64,000 nucleotides of DNA from Nesterenkonia muleiensis. Lineage in GTDB: Bacteria > Actinomycetota > Actinomycetes > Actinomycetales > Micrococcaceae. Of this stretch, positions 15,095 to 24,675 are shown one piece after another (position 1 is the first letter of the stretch; each line of letters begins with the position of its first letter). The DNA is taken from positions 53,256-117,255 of the forward strand of contig NZ_QWLD01000004.1 of NCBI RefSeq assembly GCF_003600155.1. The letters run 5' to 3'. The notes below the pieces were generated by a model. That model made no database searches. It was not told where the DNA came from and saw only the letters and a list, made by a program, of their open reading frames with translations. The translations under genes were made by a program, and so were the position numbers.

Positions 15095-17871
15095 GTCTCC
15101 ACCGGGCCGCGGAGCACCCGAGCCACCTGGGCCCGGTTCGTGATGCCCAGCTTCCGCAGCACATTGGAGACATGGAAGCGCGCCGTCGCCTGCGAGACGA
15201 ACAGCACATCGGCGATGTGCTTGTTGGTGCTGCCTTCAGCCAAGAGGTGAGCGACCTCACGCTCCCGGGGAGTCAGCGCAGACAGCAGTTCCAGATGGGC
15301 CAAATGGTCGAGGTCTCCCAGAGCCGTGGAACGGTCCACTACACGTGATATATGAGCGACGGCACCGATGCGGTTCAGAGTCTCCGTGGCTTTGCGAAAC
15401 TGTGTTTTCGCTTCAGCCCCACGCTGCCGTGACGCAAGAAAAGTGCCATAGTCACTTCGGGTCAGCGCCTTGGGGAGTGGATAAGTGGTCTCATTCACCG
15501 CACGCTGGTAAAGCTCGTCAGCTTCGGCATCGTGGCCGCGCGAGTGGGCCATACGGGCTTGAAGCCAGCAGAGCGTTCCCCAGGTCTCGGCCCATTTGAT
15601 GCCGCGCCACTGGGCCAGTGTGCCGATGAGTTCTTCGGCCTCATCGAACCGTTCACAATCAATGAGGGCATGGACCCGGTGGGTGAGAAACCCGCGCCTG
15701 GTGTCGATGAGGCCTTCAACCTGCTCTGGGGCTGTCGCGGCCAGGATATCCTCTGGTTTGCCCGCCAGCAGTGCGATCTCACACTCTGCCATGACCGCCA
15801 GATCAAAGCCGTAGCCCACCCATTCCACCTCGTGCAGCCGCTTGGTCTCCTCCAGGTGCATCTGGCCATTGCCGTCACCGGTGACCGCCGCAAGCCAGGC
15901 ACGCAGCGCGGCTGAGGTAAACCTGGTCTCGAGATCCGGGACATCAAATGACAGCTCTTCGTTCTCGGTGAGCACACGGTTCGCCTCAGACAGCCTGCCC
16001 TGCAACAGGAGCGTGTGGGCGTAGATCACTCGGACGTTTCCTGAGGCCCAGGGCGGGTCCACGGTGCCCAGCATTTCAGTGGCCTCAGCTGTCAGGCTAT
16101 TGGCGAGTTCGATGTCGTCCAGGGCGACGGCCGCACCGGCGAGTGGGATGATCGCGTCGATCTTATAGGAGCTCGGCGGCCGCTGGCGCAGCCGCTCGAC
16201 CAATGTCGGCATCTGCTCGCGGACCTGCTCCAGCTGGTTGTTCAGGTACAGCGGGACGATCGAGAAAGAGTCGACGAGTACCTCGAAGTCCCGGGGGGCG
16301 ACCATCCACGCCAGGCGGGGGTCGGTGAGTTCCCCGGGGTCCTCCGGAGCATTGGACCAGATGGGCCGAGCCGCCACCATCAGGGTGTGAAGGGCTTCCA
16401 TCTCCCGGCTGCGCAGCATCATCATCACAGACATAAAACACATGAACGCCTGAACCGTGCGAGTCTCCGGATCCTGGCTGCGGTCCTGGAGCAGCGTCTG
16501 AACCCGCTGGTTTGCCGCAACATCCTCGAATTTGTAATACCCCAGCACGATGGCTAAGAACTCGCGCACCGGTGAATAGGGCATCGCTTCAATCTCGGGC
16601 AATAGGTCGATCACGGCGAAACCGGTCTTCCTGCGCATGTTGAGCAGAGCCAGATCCGTGATGAGCCGCTGGCGCTCCGCAGGGGGAGCCAGATCGATGC
16701 TCGCCCTCAGGATGTCGTTGGCATATCGGTAATGCCCGTTCTCCACGGCGGTGTTGACGTGGTCATCGACGCGGGCTCCCAGGTCTTCGTCCCACTGCTG
16801 GGCACCGCGCAGAGCGTAGGAGATCGTTGCGTGATCCTCGGAGGCCGCGGCCAGTGCACGGTAGATCTCCTTGGCCCTCTCTGCGGGGACAGCCTCTTGG
16901 ATCGCGTGTGCGATCAGTGCATGGGAGACAAGCACCGAACTGCCGAATCCGGATTCCAGCAGAATGCCTGCTGCACATGCTTCGTCGATGTCGGGCGTGT
17001 GGCCGAGCTTCTCAGCGACATCCCTGAGGACAGCCTTCGGTATCTCATGAGAGGCGAAGCTTGCCACCTCCGCGGCAAGCTTCCCGGCCGGACCCATGGT
17101 GGTGTAGCCACTGAGAAACGGGTCATTCTGCACAGCAGCCCCTCGGATCTGGAGATCCCAGGTGAGGTGCATCGTCTTGACCTCGCCGGGGGTCAGACCC
17201 GAGAAGACCTTATCCACGCCGAGGAAAGTGCCCCTGGCGGCTTCAAGGATGGACTGCGCAGTCCGCGTGGAGATCGCGGTCTCAAAACGTTCAACCGCGA
17301 GCGCCTTGATGTCACTGGTGGAGAGAGCCTCAAGGTGCCGGTAACGGTGAATCGGACTGGACTCGGTGACACTCTGCAGAAATCCGGTGAAGGAATCCTC
17401 ATGGTAAGGAGTGCGTGCGGCGAAGGCTACGAACACTCCCTGCTGGACCACCCGGGGAATCACATAGCGCAGGACGCGGGTGGACTCTTCGTCGATCCAC
17501 TGGGCGTCGTCAATCAGCACGGTACGCAGGACTCCGCTTGGCACTTCTACAAGGTGCCGCAAGAGGTGGCGGGCAATTTCCACAGGTTCAGTATCTGGTT
17601 CCACATGCGGCTCGTCAGCCAAGCCGCTGCTGAGCAGGCGTTCAACGAAGCTGTACGGAATATTCTGCTCGAAGGCATCGGCGTACACATAGTGGCGGTG
17701 AGCGTCCGCAGGTTCTGCATGGCTCGTTTTGTCCCCGACGGCACGGAGGTAGTAGGTCTTTCCCATACCGGCTGCGCCGGTGACCAGCAACAGCATCCCA
17801 TTCTGGGCCTGGGCGGTCTCCGCTATGTGGTGCGCCTGATCGCGACGATTCTTCTGGGGGCTCTCACTCAT
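15079..17871 (-). CDS. Large ATPase-LuxR (LAL-type) transcriptional regulator A
   Basis: About 930 residues. An N-terminal AAA/STAND ATPase has Walker A GAAGMGKT (about 32-39) and Walker B VLIDDAQWID (about 128-137). A long helical, TPR-like middle follows. A C-terminal LuxR helix-turn-helix carries LTPREREVAHLLAEGSTNKHIA and ends near RAQVARVL. Such regulators bind small effectors and activate transcription when ATP-loaded. I use ATG 17871; a TTG at 17898 is possible, and neither has a clear ribosome site. It is convergent with the LPXTG gene, overlapping it by 16 bp, and divergent from a second LAL gene. Control of the SipW cluster is likely but unproven. Confidence 0.85.
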   Translation of the reverse strand: MSESPQKNRRDQAHHIAETAQAQNGMLLLVTGAAGMGKTYYLRAVGDKTSHAEPADAHRHYVYADAFEQNIPYSFVERLLSSGLADEPHVEPDTEPVEIARHLLRHLVEVPSGVLRTVLIDDAQWIDEESTRVLRYVIPRVVQQGVFVAFAARTPYHEDSFTGFLQSVTESSPIHRYRHLEALSTSDIKALAVERFETAISTRTAQSILEAARGTFLGVDKVFSGLTPGEVKTMHLTWDLQIRGAAVQNDPFLSGYTTMGPAGKLAAEVASFASHEIPKAVLRDVAEKLGHTPDIDEACAAGILLESGFGSSVLVSHALIAHAIQEAVPAERAKEIYRALAAASEDHATISYALRGAQQWDEDLGARVDDHVNTAVENGHYRYANDILRASIDLAPPAERQRLITDLALLNMRRKTGFAVIDLLPEIEAMPYSPVREFLAIVLGYYKFEDVAANQRVQTLLQDRSQDPETRTVQAFMCFMSVMMMLRSREMEALHTLMVAARPIWSNAPEDPGELTDPRLAWMVAPRDFEVLVDSFSIVPLYLNNQLEQVREQMPTLVERLRQRPPSSYKIDAIIPLAGAAVALDDIELANSLTAEATEMLGTVDPPWASGNVRVIYAHTLLLQGRLSEANRVLTENEELSFDVPDLETRFTSAALRAWLAAVTGDGNGQMHLEETKRLHEVEWVGYGFDLAVMAECEIALLAGKPEDILAATAPEQVEGLIDTRRGFLTHRVHALIDCERFDEAEELIGTLAQWRGIKWAETWGTLCWLQARMAHSRGHDAEADELYQRAVNETTYPLPKALTRSDYGTFLASRQRGAEAKTQFRKATETLNRIGAVAHISRVVDRSTALGDLDHLAHLELLSALTPREREVAHLLAEGSTNKHIADVLFVSQATARFHVSNVLRKLGITNRAQVARVLRGPVETHMPS

Positions 17872-18296
17872 GATCTGCGTTTCTGTTGGGGACTCCAAAG
17901 GTGTGTGTTGGGTATGGACGGTACTGTCCCTGCCGAAACTGATCTGGGGGCGGTGGTGCCTTGATTTGGTGGGTCGGCAGCATCAGCCATGGGCCGCCGA
18001 ACTGGCTGCTAGGTGGTCTCAGGCAGACGAGCATCTGATCCCCTCATGTAGTGTTCTTTCGCCTTCAGCGCACAGTGAGCGACCTGACCTGCTCGGAGGC
18101 CAGCGAAAGCACTGCATATGTCAGCACACTAAACCCTGCAGATTCTCATCAGAGGCCAACCAGCACAAAACTCCGTAACGATCTCCGTAGTTCTGGAAAA
18201 CTACTGAGGACCACTCCGTACCATCGCTCACCATGTGTAGTGTGGGAGATGCTCTCGTCACCGGGTGCAGGGTTTTACACTGGAGGCCATAAGGAG
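17872..18296. other. Divergent intergenic region between two LAL regulator genes
   Basis: About 425 bp, less GC-rich than the flanks. It contains an inverted repeat GTAGTT (18187-18192) / AACTAC (18199-18204) and a candidate -10 TAGTGT at 18238-18243 directed at regulator B. GGAGG at 18282-18286 is the ribosome site for ATG 18297. The frame of regulator B stays open through much of this region, but it lacks conserved sequence. Confidence 0.5.
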
Positions 18297-21272
18297 ATGA
18301 CACCAACGGCGGGCACTTCAGCCGGGCCGTGCCTGGGGCGCCATGCCCAGATTGAGCGAATCCGGGATCATATTCATCATGCTGCGACTGGTGTCGGCCA
18401 GTTCGTGCTCATTGAGGGCTACGCCGGTATCGGCAAATCTACGCTCATTGAACACGCGTTGACATCACTTACCGATTTTTCCCGGGCTTCTTTCTGCTAC
18501 TTTCTCGAAGAGGACCGGCAGCGCGAAGGTGCTCTGGAGCCATCCTTCACTGGTCACAGCGCAAGCTGCGGACAGGACTCGGGGACCCTAGCTCATGACC
18601 ATGCAGGGAAGCTTCAGGTGACGGACAGCAAATTCCTCCCAGAAGGTCCCCAACCAGCAGTGAGAGTGATTGAGGATATCCACTGGGCCAATGAACGCTT
18701 TGTTGAAGGCCTCTGGGAAGGTCTGTGTCACTCGGACGCGTTCCCGGGTGTTCTGATCGTGTCGATGCGCCCTTCGACACGTGCTGACCTCGCACAGCTG
18801 AAACGGTTGGCACAGTCTCAACCCCAAGCCTCCCACCTGTGGCTTGAGCACCTTACCGTCTCTCAGGTCCGGAAGGTGCTGCAACAGAAAAGTGGGTTGC
18901 CCATATCCCCGGGCGTCGCTTCGCAGGTACATCAAGAAACAGGGGGGCTGCCCCTGCTGGTTGATGAGGTCGGCATGTGGTTAGTCCAGAATCCGCCCTA
19001 CCCGGGGCGTCGAATCGAACACGCTCTCAACGCCTGCCGTCAGGACCTTTGCCGGCCCGACCATCCGCTGAGACGGCGAGTCGCCGGGCAGTTCGACCCA
19101 TTGCCTTCCGCGGACCGCAATGTTCTGGAGTTCCTGGCTGCGGCGAAACGCCCTCAGCCCTCAACTCACATCACTGCTGCGGTGGGCTGTCATGTGACGG
19201 ATCTGGACCGTCTTGTCAGTGCAGGGCTGCTGGTCTATGACCAGACCGCTTACGGGTATCGATTGCCAAGCCGCAGCTGGAGCAGCGTGCTCACCGCGAC
19301 GCTGAACCCCGAACATCATGCTCGGTTCCATTACGCGCTCGCTGCGTCTGCGGCTGAAACGGAGGCGTTCGAGCACCATTTCCAAGCCGCAAGGTTGTTG
19401 GGCACCACCGATGCCATCTCACAGGCTGCCGACTTTGGCTGTGATCTTGCTGATCAGCTCACCGGCCGCCAAGAAGCTCAGAGCGCCTGGCAGGTACTGC
19501 GCAAGACAGTCCTGCTTCGCCCCACAACATCCACCATAGAATCCTTAGTGGAACTGGTCCTGGGCAGCGATCGAGGAAGCCTGCTGGCCGATCCCGACCT
19601 CGAGGAGCTATACCGAAGGTTCGCCCCTGCCGCCCAGCGTGGCAGTCTCCTGGCTCTGACGGCACTGGGCCGCGGGGACATGCCGGCCGCCGTCGCGCAT
19701 CTGCGCGGCGTTGAGGAGGGATCATTCCGGCACTGCCATGATCGGCTGCTGTATGCGCACGCTACCGCAGCTTGTGGGCATCACAGCACCATTCATGGTG
19801 TGATCGGTCCGCCGCGCATGCTGTTCTCCCGGGCTATGGCTGCCTTGGACAGCGGTACCTCTGCAGCACTCGGGCTGAGATCAGATGACACCGAAACGCT
19901 CACTGGACTGCGATTGATTCTCGAAACATGCTGGACACTATGCGATGAACCACTGCGTTCCGAGACAGAGGATCCTCAGCTGCTGCGGTTCTCTGAGGCT
20001 CAGCGGCAACTCGATGCGTTGACCCGAAGAACTCATGAGTCAGATTTCACCACCAAGGTGCTGGCCTTCCTCGACCGTCTCAAGAAAGAGAGTCCAAAGA
20101 GTCGGCACCATCTGGCGGTACAAGCCATCGTGGCCGCCTACCTACGCTCCCACGGTGCATCTCAGCTTGCTTTTGGCCACCTGCAAGAAATCTGCCGCGA
20201 CATCAATTACGCCACAGGGGGTGACTCCAATGGCGGGCACTTCAGCCGGGGCCAGTTCGTCAGATCCTTGTTCTACGCGGGATGTTGGGACCAGGCAGAG
20301 GAACTGGCAGTGGAGACCGCCCAATACGGACTCGAGCACGGCGAAACACCCGATGCGCTCATCGCGTATTGTTATGCGGCTCTGATTCCTGCCGCTCGGG
20401 GTCAACGAGGCGGTCACCGCATTCTTGACGCTGTCGGCCGCGCTCAAGACATCGGTCAGCTGCCCGCGGTGATCAACACTCGCCGCTATCTTGAAGCCCT
20501 GATCAGCTCAGCGCACCAGGATCACCAGAAAACCGCTGACCTTTTGCTCACGCTGCGCGACAGCGACTACGCCTGGACCGCCATTGGGCTCATGCCCACC
20601 ACACTGTTGGCGCACGCCCTGCACAACACCGAGCAGCACCATGCCTTGACTACCCTGCGGAATTTGGCCGAAAACCGGCACTTTCCAGCATTGGAACCCC
20701 TGCGGGACTACGCACAGAGCTACCTTTGCGGTTTGAGCAGTGCAGACCCAGAACAGGCAATCGACCACCTTCTCGACGCAGTCTCTTGGATCGATACCCT
20801 CGCCCCGCCCAGGTCAACAATCACTGAACCTGAACGTGGCACGTTCGGTTTTCACCGTGGACTGCTAATACTGGATATCGGTGCGCTCTACAATGCTCAC
20901 AGCAGTGAAATAGCTGATCGGGCTGACACCATCTACGATCTTCTCCTCTGGGCCGAAGAGTTTTTTGACACATGCGGTGCAGACGGCCTGACTGGCCGTG
21001 CTGAAACCCTACGCGCCAGCGTGAAGACACCCACCGCCCCGTCAGCACGGCAATACCCAGAACAGGCCTTCCACGGCAGGCTCCACGGTCTTACTCCGCG
21101 TGAGCAACAGATTGCCGCGTTGGTCGGCCGTGGCCTGAAAAATCGCGACATCGCAGAAGAGCTTGTGCTGTCCAGGCGCACCGTCGAATCGCATGTGGCG
21201 AACATTCTCTCGAAACTAGAGGTGGCATCCCGGAAAGAACTCCACCAAAACCTCAAGAGATCCTCGCCATAG
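18297..21272 (+). CDS. Large ATPase-LuxR (LAL-type) transcriptional regulator B
   Basis: About 991 residues from ATG 18297, chosen because GGAGG lies ten bases upstream and the conserved LGRHAQIERI motif begins at residue 13. Walker A is GYAGIGKST (41-49) and a Walker-B-like VIEDIHWAN follows after an unusually short spacer rich in polar residues. The middle is TPR-like. The C-terminal LuxR domain reads LTPREQQIAALVGRGLKNRD and RRTVESHVANILSKL. A leaderless ATG at 18249 (five bases after TAGTGT) is an alternative start. It is divergent from regulator A and ends five bases before the convergent MFS gene. A 28-bp segment at its start recurs inside the gene at 20223. Confidence 0.83.
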   Translation: MTPTAGTSAGPCLGRHAQIERIRDHIHHAATGVGQFVLIEGYAGIGKSTLIEHALTSLTDFSRASFCYFLEEDRQREGALEPSFTGHSASCGQDSGTLAHDHAGKLQVTDSKFLPEGPQPAVRVIEDIHWANERFVEGLWEGLCHSDAFPGVLIVSMRPSTRADLAQLKRLAQSQPQASHLWLEHLTVSQVRKVLQQKSGLPISPGVASQVHQETGGLPLLVDEVGMWLVQNPPYPGRRIEHALNACRQDLCRPDHPLRRRVAGQFDPLPSADRNVLEFLAAAKRPQPSTHITAAVGCHVTDLDRLVSAGLLVYDQTAYGYRLPSRSWSSVLTATLNPEHHARFHYALAASAAETEAFEHHFQAARLLGTTDAISQAADFGCDLADQLTGRQEAQSAWQVLRKTVLLRPTTSTIESLVELVLGSDRGSLLADPDLEELYRRFAPAAQRGSLLALTALGRGDMPAAVAHLRGVEEGSFRHCHDRLLYAHATAACGHHSTIHGVIGPPRMLFSRAMAALDSGTSAALGLRSDDTETLTGLRLILETCWTLCDEPLRSETEDPQLLRFSEAQRQLDALTRRTHESDFTTKVLAFLDRLKKESPKSRHHLAVQAIVAAYLRSHGASQLAFGHLQEICRDINYATGGDSNGGHFSRGQFVRSLFYAGCWDQAEELAVETAQYGLEHGETPDALIAYCYAALIPAARGQRGGHRILDAVGRAQDIGQLPAVINTRRYLEALISSAHQDHQKTADLLLTLRDSDYAWTAIGLMPTTLLAHALHNTEQHHALTTLRNLAENRHFPALEPLRDYAQSYLCGLSSADPEQAIDHLLDAVSWIDTLAPPRSTITEPERGTFGFHRGLLILDIGALYNAHSSEIADRADTIYDLLLWAEEFFDTCGADGLTGRAETLRASVKTPTAPSARQYPEQAFHGRLHGLTPREQQIAALVGRGLKNRDIAEELVLSRRTVESHVANILSKLEVASRKELHQNLKRSSP
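18299..18326 (+). repeat. 28-bp intragenic repeat, copy 1 (26/28 identity)
   Basis: This segment at the start of regulator B matches 20223-20250 at 26 of 28 positions, including the 19-bp core GGCGGGCACTTCAGCCGGG. The two copies are read in different frames (TPTAGTSAG here, NGGHFSRG at the other site), so protein-level conservation cannot explain the match. Confidence 0.6.
20223..20250 (+). repeat. 28-bp intragenic repeat, copy 2
   Basis: Partner of 18299-18326. Here it encodes DSNGGHFSRG within the helical middle of regulator B. Reading copy 1 in the other frame gives the near-identical DTNGGHFSRA, so copy 1 may be a displaced fragment of the coding sequence. Confidence 0.6.
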
Positions 21273-21277
21273 GGCAG

Positions 21278-22489
21278 CTACCGTCTGTTCAACGACATCA
21301 GGAGCAGGATCAAGCTGAGCAGCAGAAGCAGCGCCAGCAGTGCCATCGCGCCGGAGTAGCCCAGCGGGCTATCCGCCAGCCAGCCGACTGCTGCGGGCCC
21401 AGCGGCCCGGCCCAGGGCGATGGCGATGGCCTGGACACCCATCAGCGCACCGAACCGAGGCCCTGAGTACCAGTCGCTCATGATCACCGCCCGCAGCGGG
21501 ATGAAGGCCCCGAAGAGCAGCCCGAAGAGGATGAAATGCCCGTTCATCTCCCAGGCCGTGGTGCCTCTGATCGCCAGCCATACAGCGGGCATGATCAGGA
21601 TGGTCACTGCGATGTAGAGCGTGACGGAATCGAACCTGTTGGCCAGCACCGGCAGGAGGAACCGAGCCGGCAGGCTCAGCAGGCCGACGGCGGCAGCCCA
21701 CCATGCCAGCAGCTGCGGGTCGAAGCCGGAGGCCTCGAACCGGGCGATGCGGTGGACGTTGAAGGACTCCAGCACTGCCATGGTCAGCCCCAACGCGGTG
21801 GTCAGTGGAACAAAGCCGGCGGGCAGCTTGGGCCGGGCGCCAGACGGGGTGCTGGCGCCGTCGACGGTGCGATCCCGGGGCGGCTCCGGTGTTCTGCTCA
21901 CGGGAGCCGCGCGCAGCGCCCAACCCGCGGTGACACCGCAGGTCATCAGCACGGTGGTGGCCAACAGGGCCGCTGTCTGACGCCATCCGAGAAGCTCCAC
22001 CAGATATGAGGTGGTGGGCACAAAGACCGGACCGGCCAGACCGGTGATCAGGGTGAGCATGCCCGCGGCACGGTTGCGCCTCTCCCGGCCGAACCACTGC
22101 TGGATGGCGACGAAGGCAGGTTCGAACAGCACCATCGCGCTGCCGGGGCCGATCAGGATCCACCAGACTGTCAGGACTTGCCACCCGGAGGTGCTGGCGG
22201 CGAACCCCAAGAACCCGAGGAAGACCAGCAGCCCGCCGAGGGCAACCATGGCACGGATGCCGTGCCGATCCGCATGCCGGCCGATGTGGACCGCCACCGC
22301 GGCGCCAGTCAGCACAGACCCCGAAAACGCCGTGGAGAGCAGCGAGACCGAGAACTCCGCACCTGCGGCTGAGGAGGTGATCAGCACCGAGGTGCCGTAG
22401 AGGATGGCGCCGAAGCTGACGCCCACACTGACAGCCAGCGCATAGACCAGACGGCGGAAGTGCGGAGTGGGAGAGTGGGGACGGTCCAT
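21278..22489 (-). CDS. MFS transporter (12-TM type)
   Basis: About 403 residues with twelve hydrophobic segments. A motif-A-like loop IGRHADRHGIRAM lies between TM2 and TM3, and FGRERRNRAAGMLTLI lies in the middle. The overall look resembles the monocarboxylate/OxlT-like branch, but substrate cannot be assigned. ATG at 22489 is chosen because GAGAGG lies seven bases upstream; the longer frame to 22522 lacks one. It converges on regulator B with a five-base gap, so the two transcripts must overlap or terminate within genes. Confidence 0.82.
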   Translation of the reverse strand: MDRPHSPTPHFRRLVYALAVSVGVSFGAILYGTSVLITSSAAGAEFSVSLLSTAFSGSVLTGAAVAVHIGRHADRHGIRAMVALGGLLVFLGFLGFAASTSGWQVLTVWWILIGPGSAMVLFEPAFVAIQQWFGRERRNRAAGMLTLITGLAGPVFVPTTSYLVELLGWRQTAALLATTVLMTCGVTAGWALRAAPVSRTPEPPRDRTVDGASTPSGARPKLPAGFVPLTTALGLTMAVLESFNVHRIARFEASGFDPQLLAWWAAAVGLLSLPARFLLPVLANRFDSVTLYIAVTILIMPAVWLAIRGTTAWEMNGHFILFGLLFGAFIPLRAVIMSDWYSGPRFGALMGVQAIAIALGRAAGPAAVGWLADSPLGYSGAMALLALLLLLSLILLLMSLNRR

Positions 22490-22657
22490 GGGAAACCTCT
22501 CAGGCAGGCGACGGCATGACAAGATGCCGACTCCACTCCTGGAGGTTTCTATCCCTTAAGATCAATGCCGCCCTGAAGCGGCACGCTGCGGCGCTTGAAC
22601 CAGTCCCGGCAGACGCCGGCGGAACCCTAGCCGCCCGTGCTGGTCGGAGAGTTCAGC

Positions 22658-23587
22658 CTACGGCGTGGCCGGTGGAGTGCGCAAAGCCCGCAGCCGGGAT
22701 CCCCGTGTGGGCAGCAATCCGACCCTGATCTGGGTGGAGGACCACAGCACGCCGCCGATGACCAACAGGCCGCCGAGCAGCTCCAGCCAGGTCGGGACCT
22801 GGCCAAGCATCAGCCAGGCTGCGAGGATACCGACCACCGGCACCAGCATGGAGAAGGGCGCGACGACGCCGGCAGGATGTCTGCGCATCAGCCACACCCA
22901 GATCCCGGAGCCGACAATGGTGCCGAACAGCATCGTGTAGACCAGCCCGGCCCATCCCGGCAGCGCCTCCAGGCTGATCGAGGCGATCAGAGCCGATGAG
23001 ATCCGCTCCGGTCCTTCGACAAGCAGGGAGGCGGCGAACATGGGCACCGGAGGCACCACGGCCATCCACATCACCAGGGCCAGCGGACGGTCAGTCTGCG
23101 CCTGCCGGGAGGCAAGGTTCCCCAAGGCCCAGCCGAATGCCCCCAGCACCACCAGAAGGAAGGGCAGCCAGCCGTCAATGGAGCCTCTGGAGACCCCGAC
23201 GACGGCCAGCCCGGCGACAGCGACTGCGATCCCAAGTGCCCGGCGGCCCGTGATCTTCTCGCGCAGCAGCAGAGCCCCCAGGAGAACGGTGAACGGGGCC
23301 GAGGCCTGGAGCACCAGCGAGGCCAGTCCGGCGGGGAAGCCCGCTGACATCCCCAGATAGAGGCCGAAGAACTGCAGGGTGCCGAATCCCAGGCCGTAGC
23401 CCAGAAGATGTGCGACCTTCACCCTGGGCCAGGGGATGAAGAGCAGCGCCGGCAGTGCCAGCACCGTGAAACGCAGCCCCACCAGGAACAACGGCGGAAA
23501 ATGCTCCAGCGAGAAGTGAATGGCGATGAAGTTCACTCCCCACAGGGTGACCACGGCGAGTGCGAGGAGAACATGTCGAAGAGGCAC
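22658..23587 (-). CDS. EamA/DMT-family exporter
   Basis: Ten-TM drug/metabolite transporter of 309 residues with two EamA repeats. It opens MPLRHVLLALAVVTLWGVNF and contains the repeat-end motif LLREKITGRRALGIAVAVAG. Relatives include amino-acid exporters such as YddG/EamA, but this cannot be narrowed from sequence. The gene is divergent from a LysR regulator 71 bp away, with paired TGTAG boxes between them. The standard reading is that the LysR protein controls this exporter. Confidence 0.86.
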   Translation of the reverse strand: MPLRHVLLALAVVTLWGVNFIAIHFSLEHFPPLFLVGLRFTVLALPALLFIPWPRVKVAHLLGYGLGFGTLQFFGLYLGMSAGFPAGLASLVLQASAPFTVLLGALLLREKITGRRALGIAVAVAGLAVVGVSRGSIDGWLPFLLVVLGAFGWALGNLASRQAQTDRPLALVMWMAVVPPVPMFAASLLVEGPERISSALIASISLEALPGWAGLVYTMLFGTIVGSGIWVWLMRRHPAGVVAPFSMLVPVVGILAAWLMLGQVPTWLELLGGLLVIGGVLWSSTQIRVGLLPTRGSRLRALRTPPATP

Positions 23588-23612
23588 CTCAACATCATCA
23601 CCGGACTCAGAA

Positions 23613-23659
23613 TGTAGGTCTACTGAATATTTATGAAATCTATATGTAGGCTAACTACA
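23613..23659. promoter_or_regulatory. Paired TGTAG/CTACA boxes between DMT exporter and LysR genes
   Basis: TGTAGGTCTAC begins at 23613 and TGTAGGCTAACTACA spans 23645-23659. Their starts are 32 bp apart, about three helical turns, and both fit the T-N11-A LysR box style. The second box abuts the LysR start codon, suggesting autorepression. Confidence 0.6.
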
Positions 23660-24585
23660 TGGAGATCAGGCACCTTGACCTGCTTCGCGACATCGCTCGC
23701 CGGGGCACGCTGACCGCTGTGGCCGCTGCGACCCACCGCACGCCTTCTGCTCTTTCGCAGCAGCTGCGGACAGCTGAGCGGGAACTGGGGGTCAAACTGG
23801 TGGAACCGGCGTCCAGGGGCATCCGGCTGACTGCGGCCGGACAGTTGCTGGCAGAAGGTGCCGAGGATATTCTCCAGCGCATCGCCCGCCTGCAGGCCAG
23901 AGTCGAGGCCTCTGCAGGAGCCCCACGAGGGCAGGTGCGGATCGGCACTCTGCCCAGTGCCGGGGAGGTCCTGCTGCCCCCGCTGATGGACGCGCTGGCA
24001 GCCACTGCCATCCAGATCGATCTCGATGACTTCGACATCGCGGAGGAGGACTTCGCCGCTCAGACGCTGGACGCCGACATCGTCATCGGCCACAGCCTCA
24101 CCGGTGACGTCCCCACAGGAGCCTCCGGCCTGATCAGCACAGTGCTGACCAGGGAGCCGTTGGATATAGCGCTTCCTCAGGATCACCCGCTGGCTGGCCG
24201 GCTGAGTCTGAGCCCCGAGGATGTCATCGGCTGCGACTGGATCGGTGTGCCGCACCGGTATCCGTTCGACTCAATACCGGTGGCCATCGAGCAGCTGACC
24301 GGCCGTAGCATCCGCCGAGTGGTGCGGCTCAGGGATAACCACCTGGTGGAGGCGCTGGTGGCACAGGGACAGGGGGTCGCCCTGCTTCCGCGCTTCACCA
24401 CCCGAGCCCGTGACGGGGTGGTGCTGCGGCCACTGACCGGCGTGCGTGCTGAGCGGGCGATCGTCGCACTGAGCCGCCCGGACCGGCATGCCCGGCTCGC
24501 GGTCCGGGAGGTCACCAAGCTTCTGGTCGAGATCGGCCGAGACCTTTCGGAGACACATGCACATGATCGGCACCACAGGGCCTGA
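23659..24585 (+). CDS. LysR-family transcriptional regulator
   Basis: Regulator of 308 residues. The N-terminal winged helix (about 1-60) reads MEIRHLDLLRDIARRGTLTA and TPSALSQQLRTAERELG. The type 2 periplasmic-binding effector domain (about 90-295) follows. The start ATG directly follows the TGTAGGCTAACTACA box, leaving little room for a ribosome site; translation is possibly leaderless. Divergent orientation to the DMT exporter supports local control. Relatives of such pairs sense amino acids or their analogues, but the ligand is unknown. Confidence 0.88.
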   Translation: MEIRHLDLLRDIARRGTLTAVAAATHRTPSALSQQLRTAERELGVKLVEPASRGIRLTAAGQLLAEGAEDILQRIARLQARVEASAGAPRGQVRIGTLPSAGEVLLPPLMDALAATAIQIDLDDFDIAEEDFAAQTLDADIVIGHSLTGDVPTGASGLISTVLTREPLDIALPQDHPLAGRLSLSPEDVIGCDWIGVPHRYPFDSIPVAIEQLTGRSIRRVVRLRDNHLVEALVAQGQGVALLPRFTTRARDGVVLRPLTGVRAERAIVALSRPDRHARLAVREVTKLLVEIGRDLSETHAHDRHHRA

Positions 24586-24660
24586 CGTGATGTTCTTGCC
24601 GTCTCAACGCGGTCCAGGCATCCGGCCGGCACTGATCATGAGGGCCTCCGTCCCGGGCCG

Positions 24661-24666
24661 TAGACT
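24661..24666 (+). promoter_or_regulatory. -10 element TAGACT upstream of pcrA
   Basis: TAGACT lies nine bases before the ATG at 24676, followed by GGAGGGG, so the mRNA leader would be at most a few bases. Confidence 0.5.
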
Positions 24667-24675
24667 GGAGGGGAT

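Noticed and set aside
18051..18296. N-terminal extension of LAL regulator B
   Set aside because: The frame is open, but sequence before the LGRHAQ motif is not family-like and ATG 18297 has a GGAGG site ten bases upstream.
23641..23662. Possible DtxR/IdeR iron box around TAGGCTAAC
   Set aside because: Only the central nine bases fit the iron-box consensus; the flanks do not, and the paired TGTAG boxes next to a LysR gene explain the site better.
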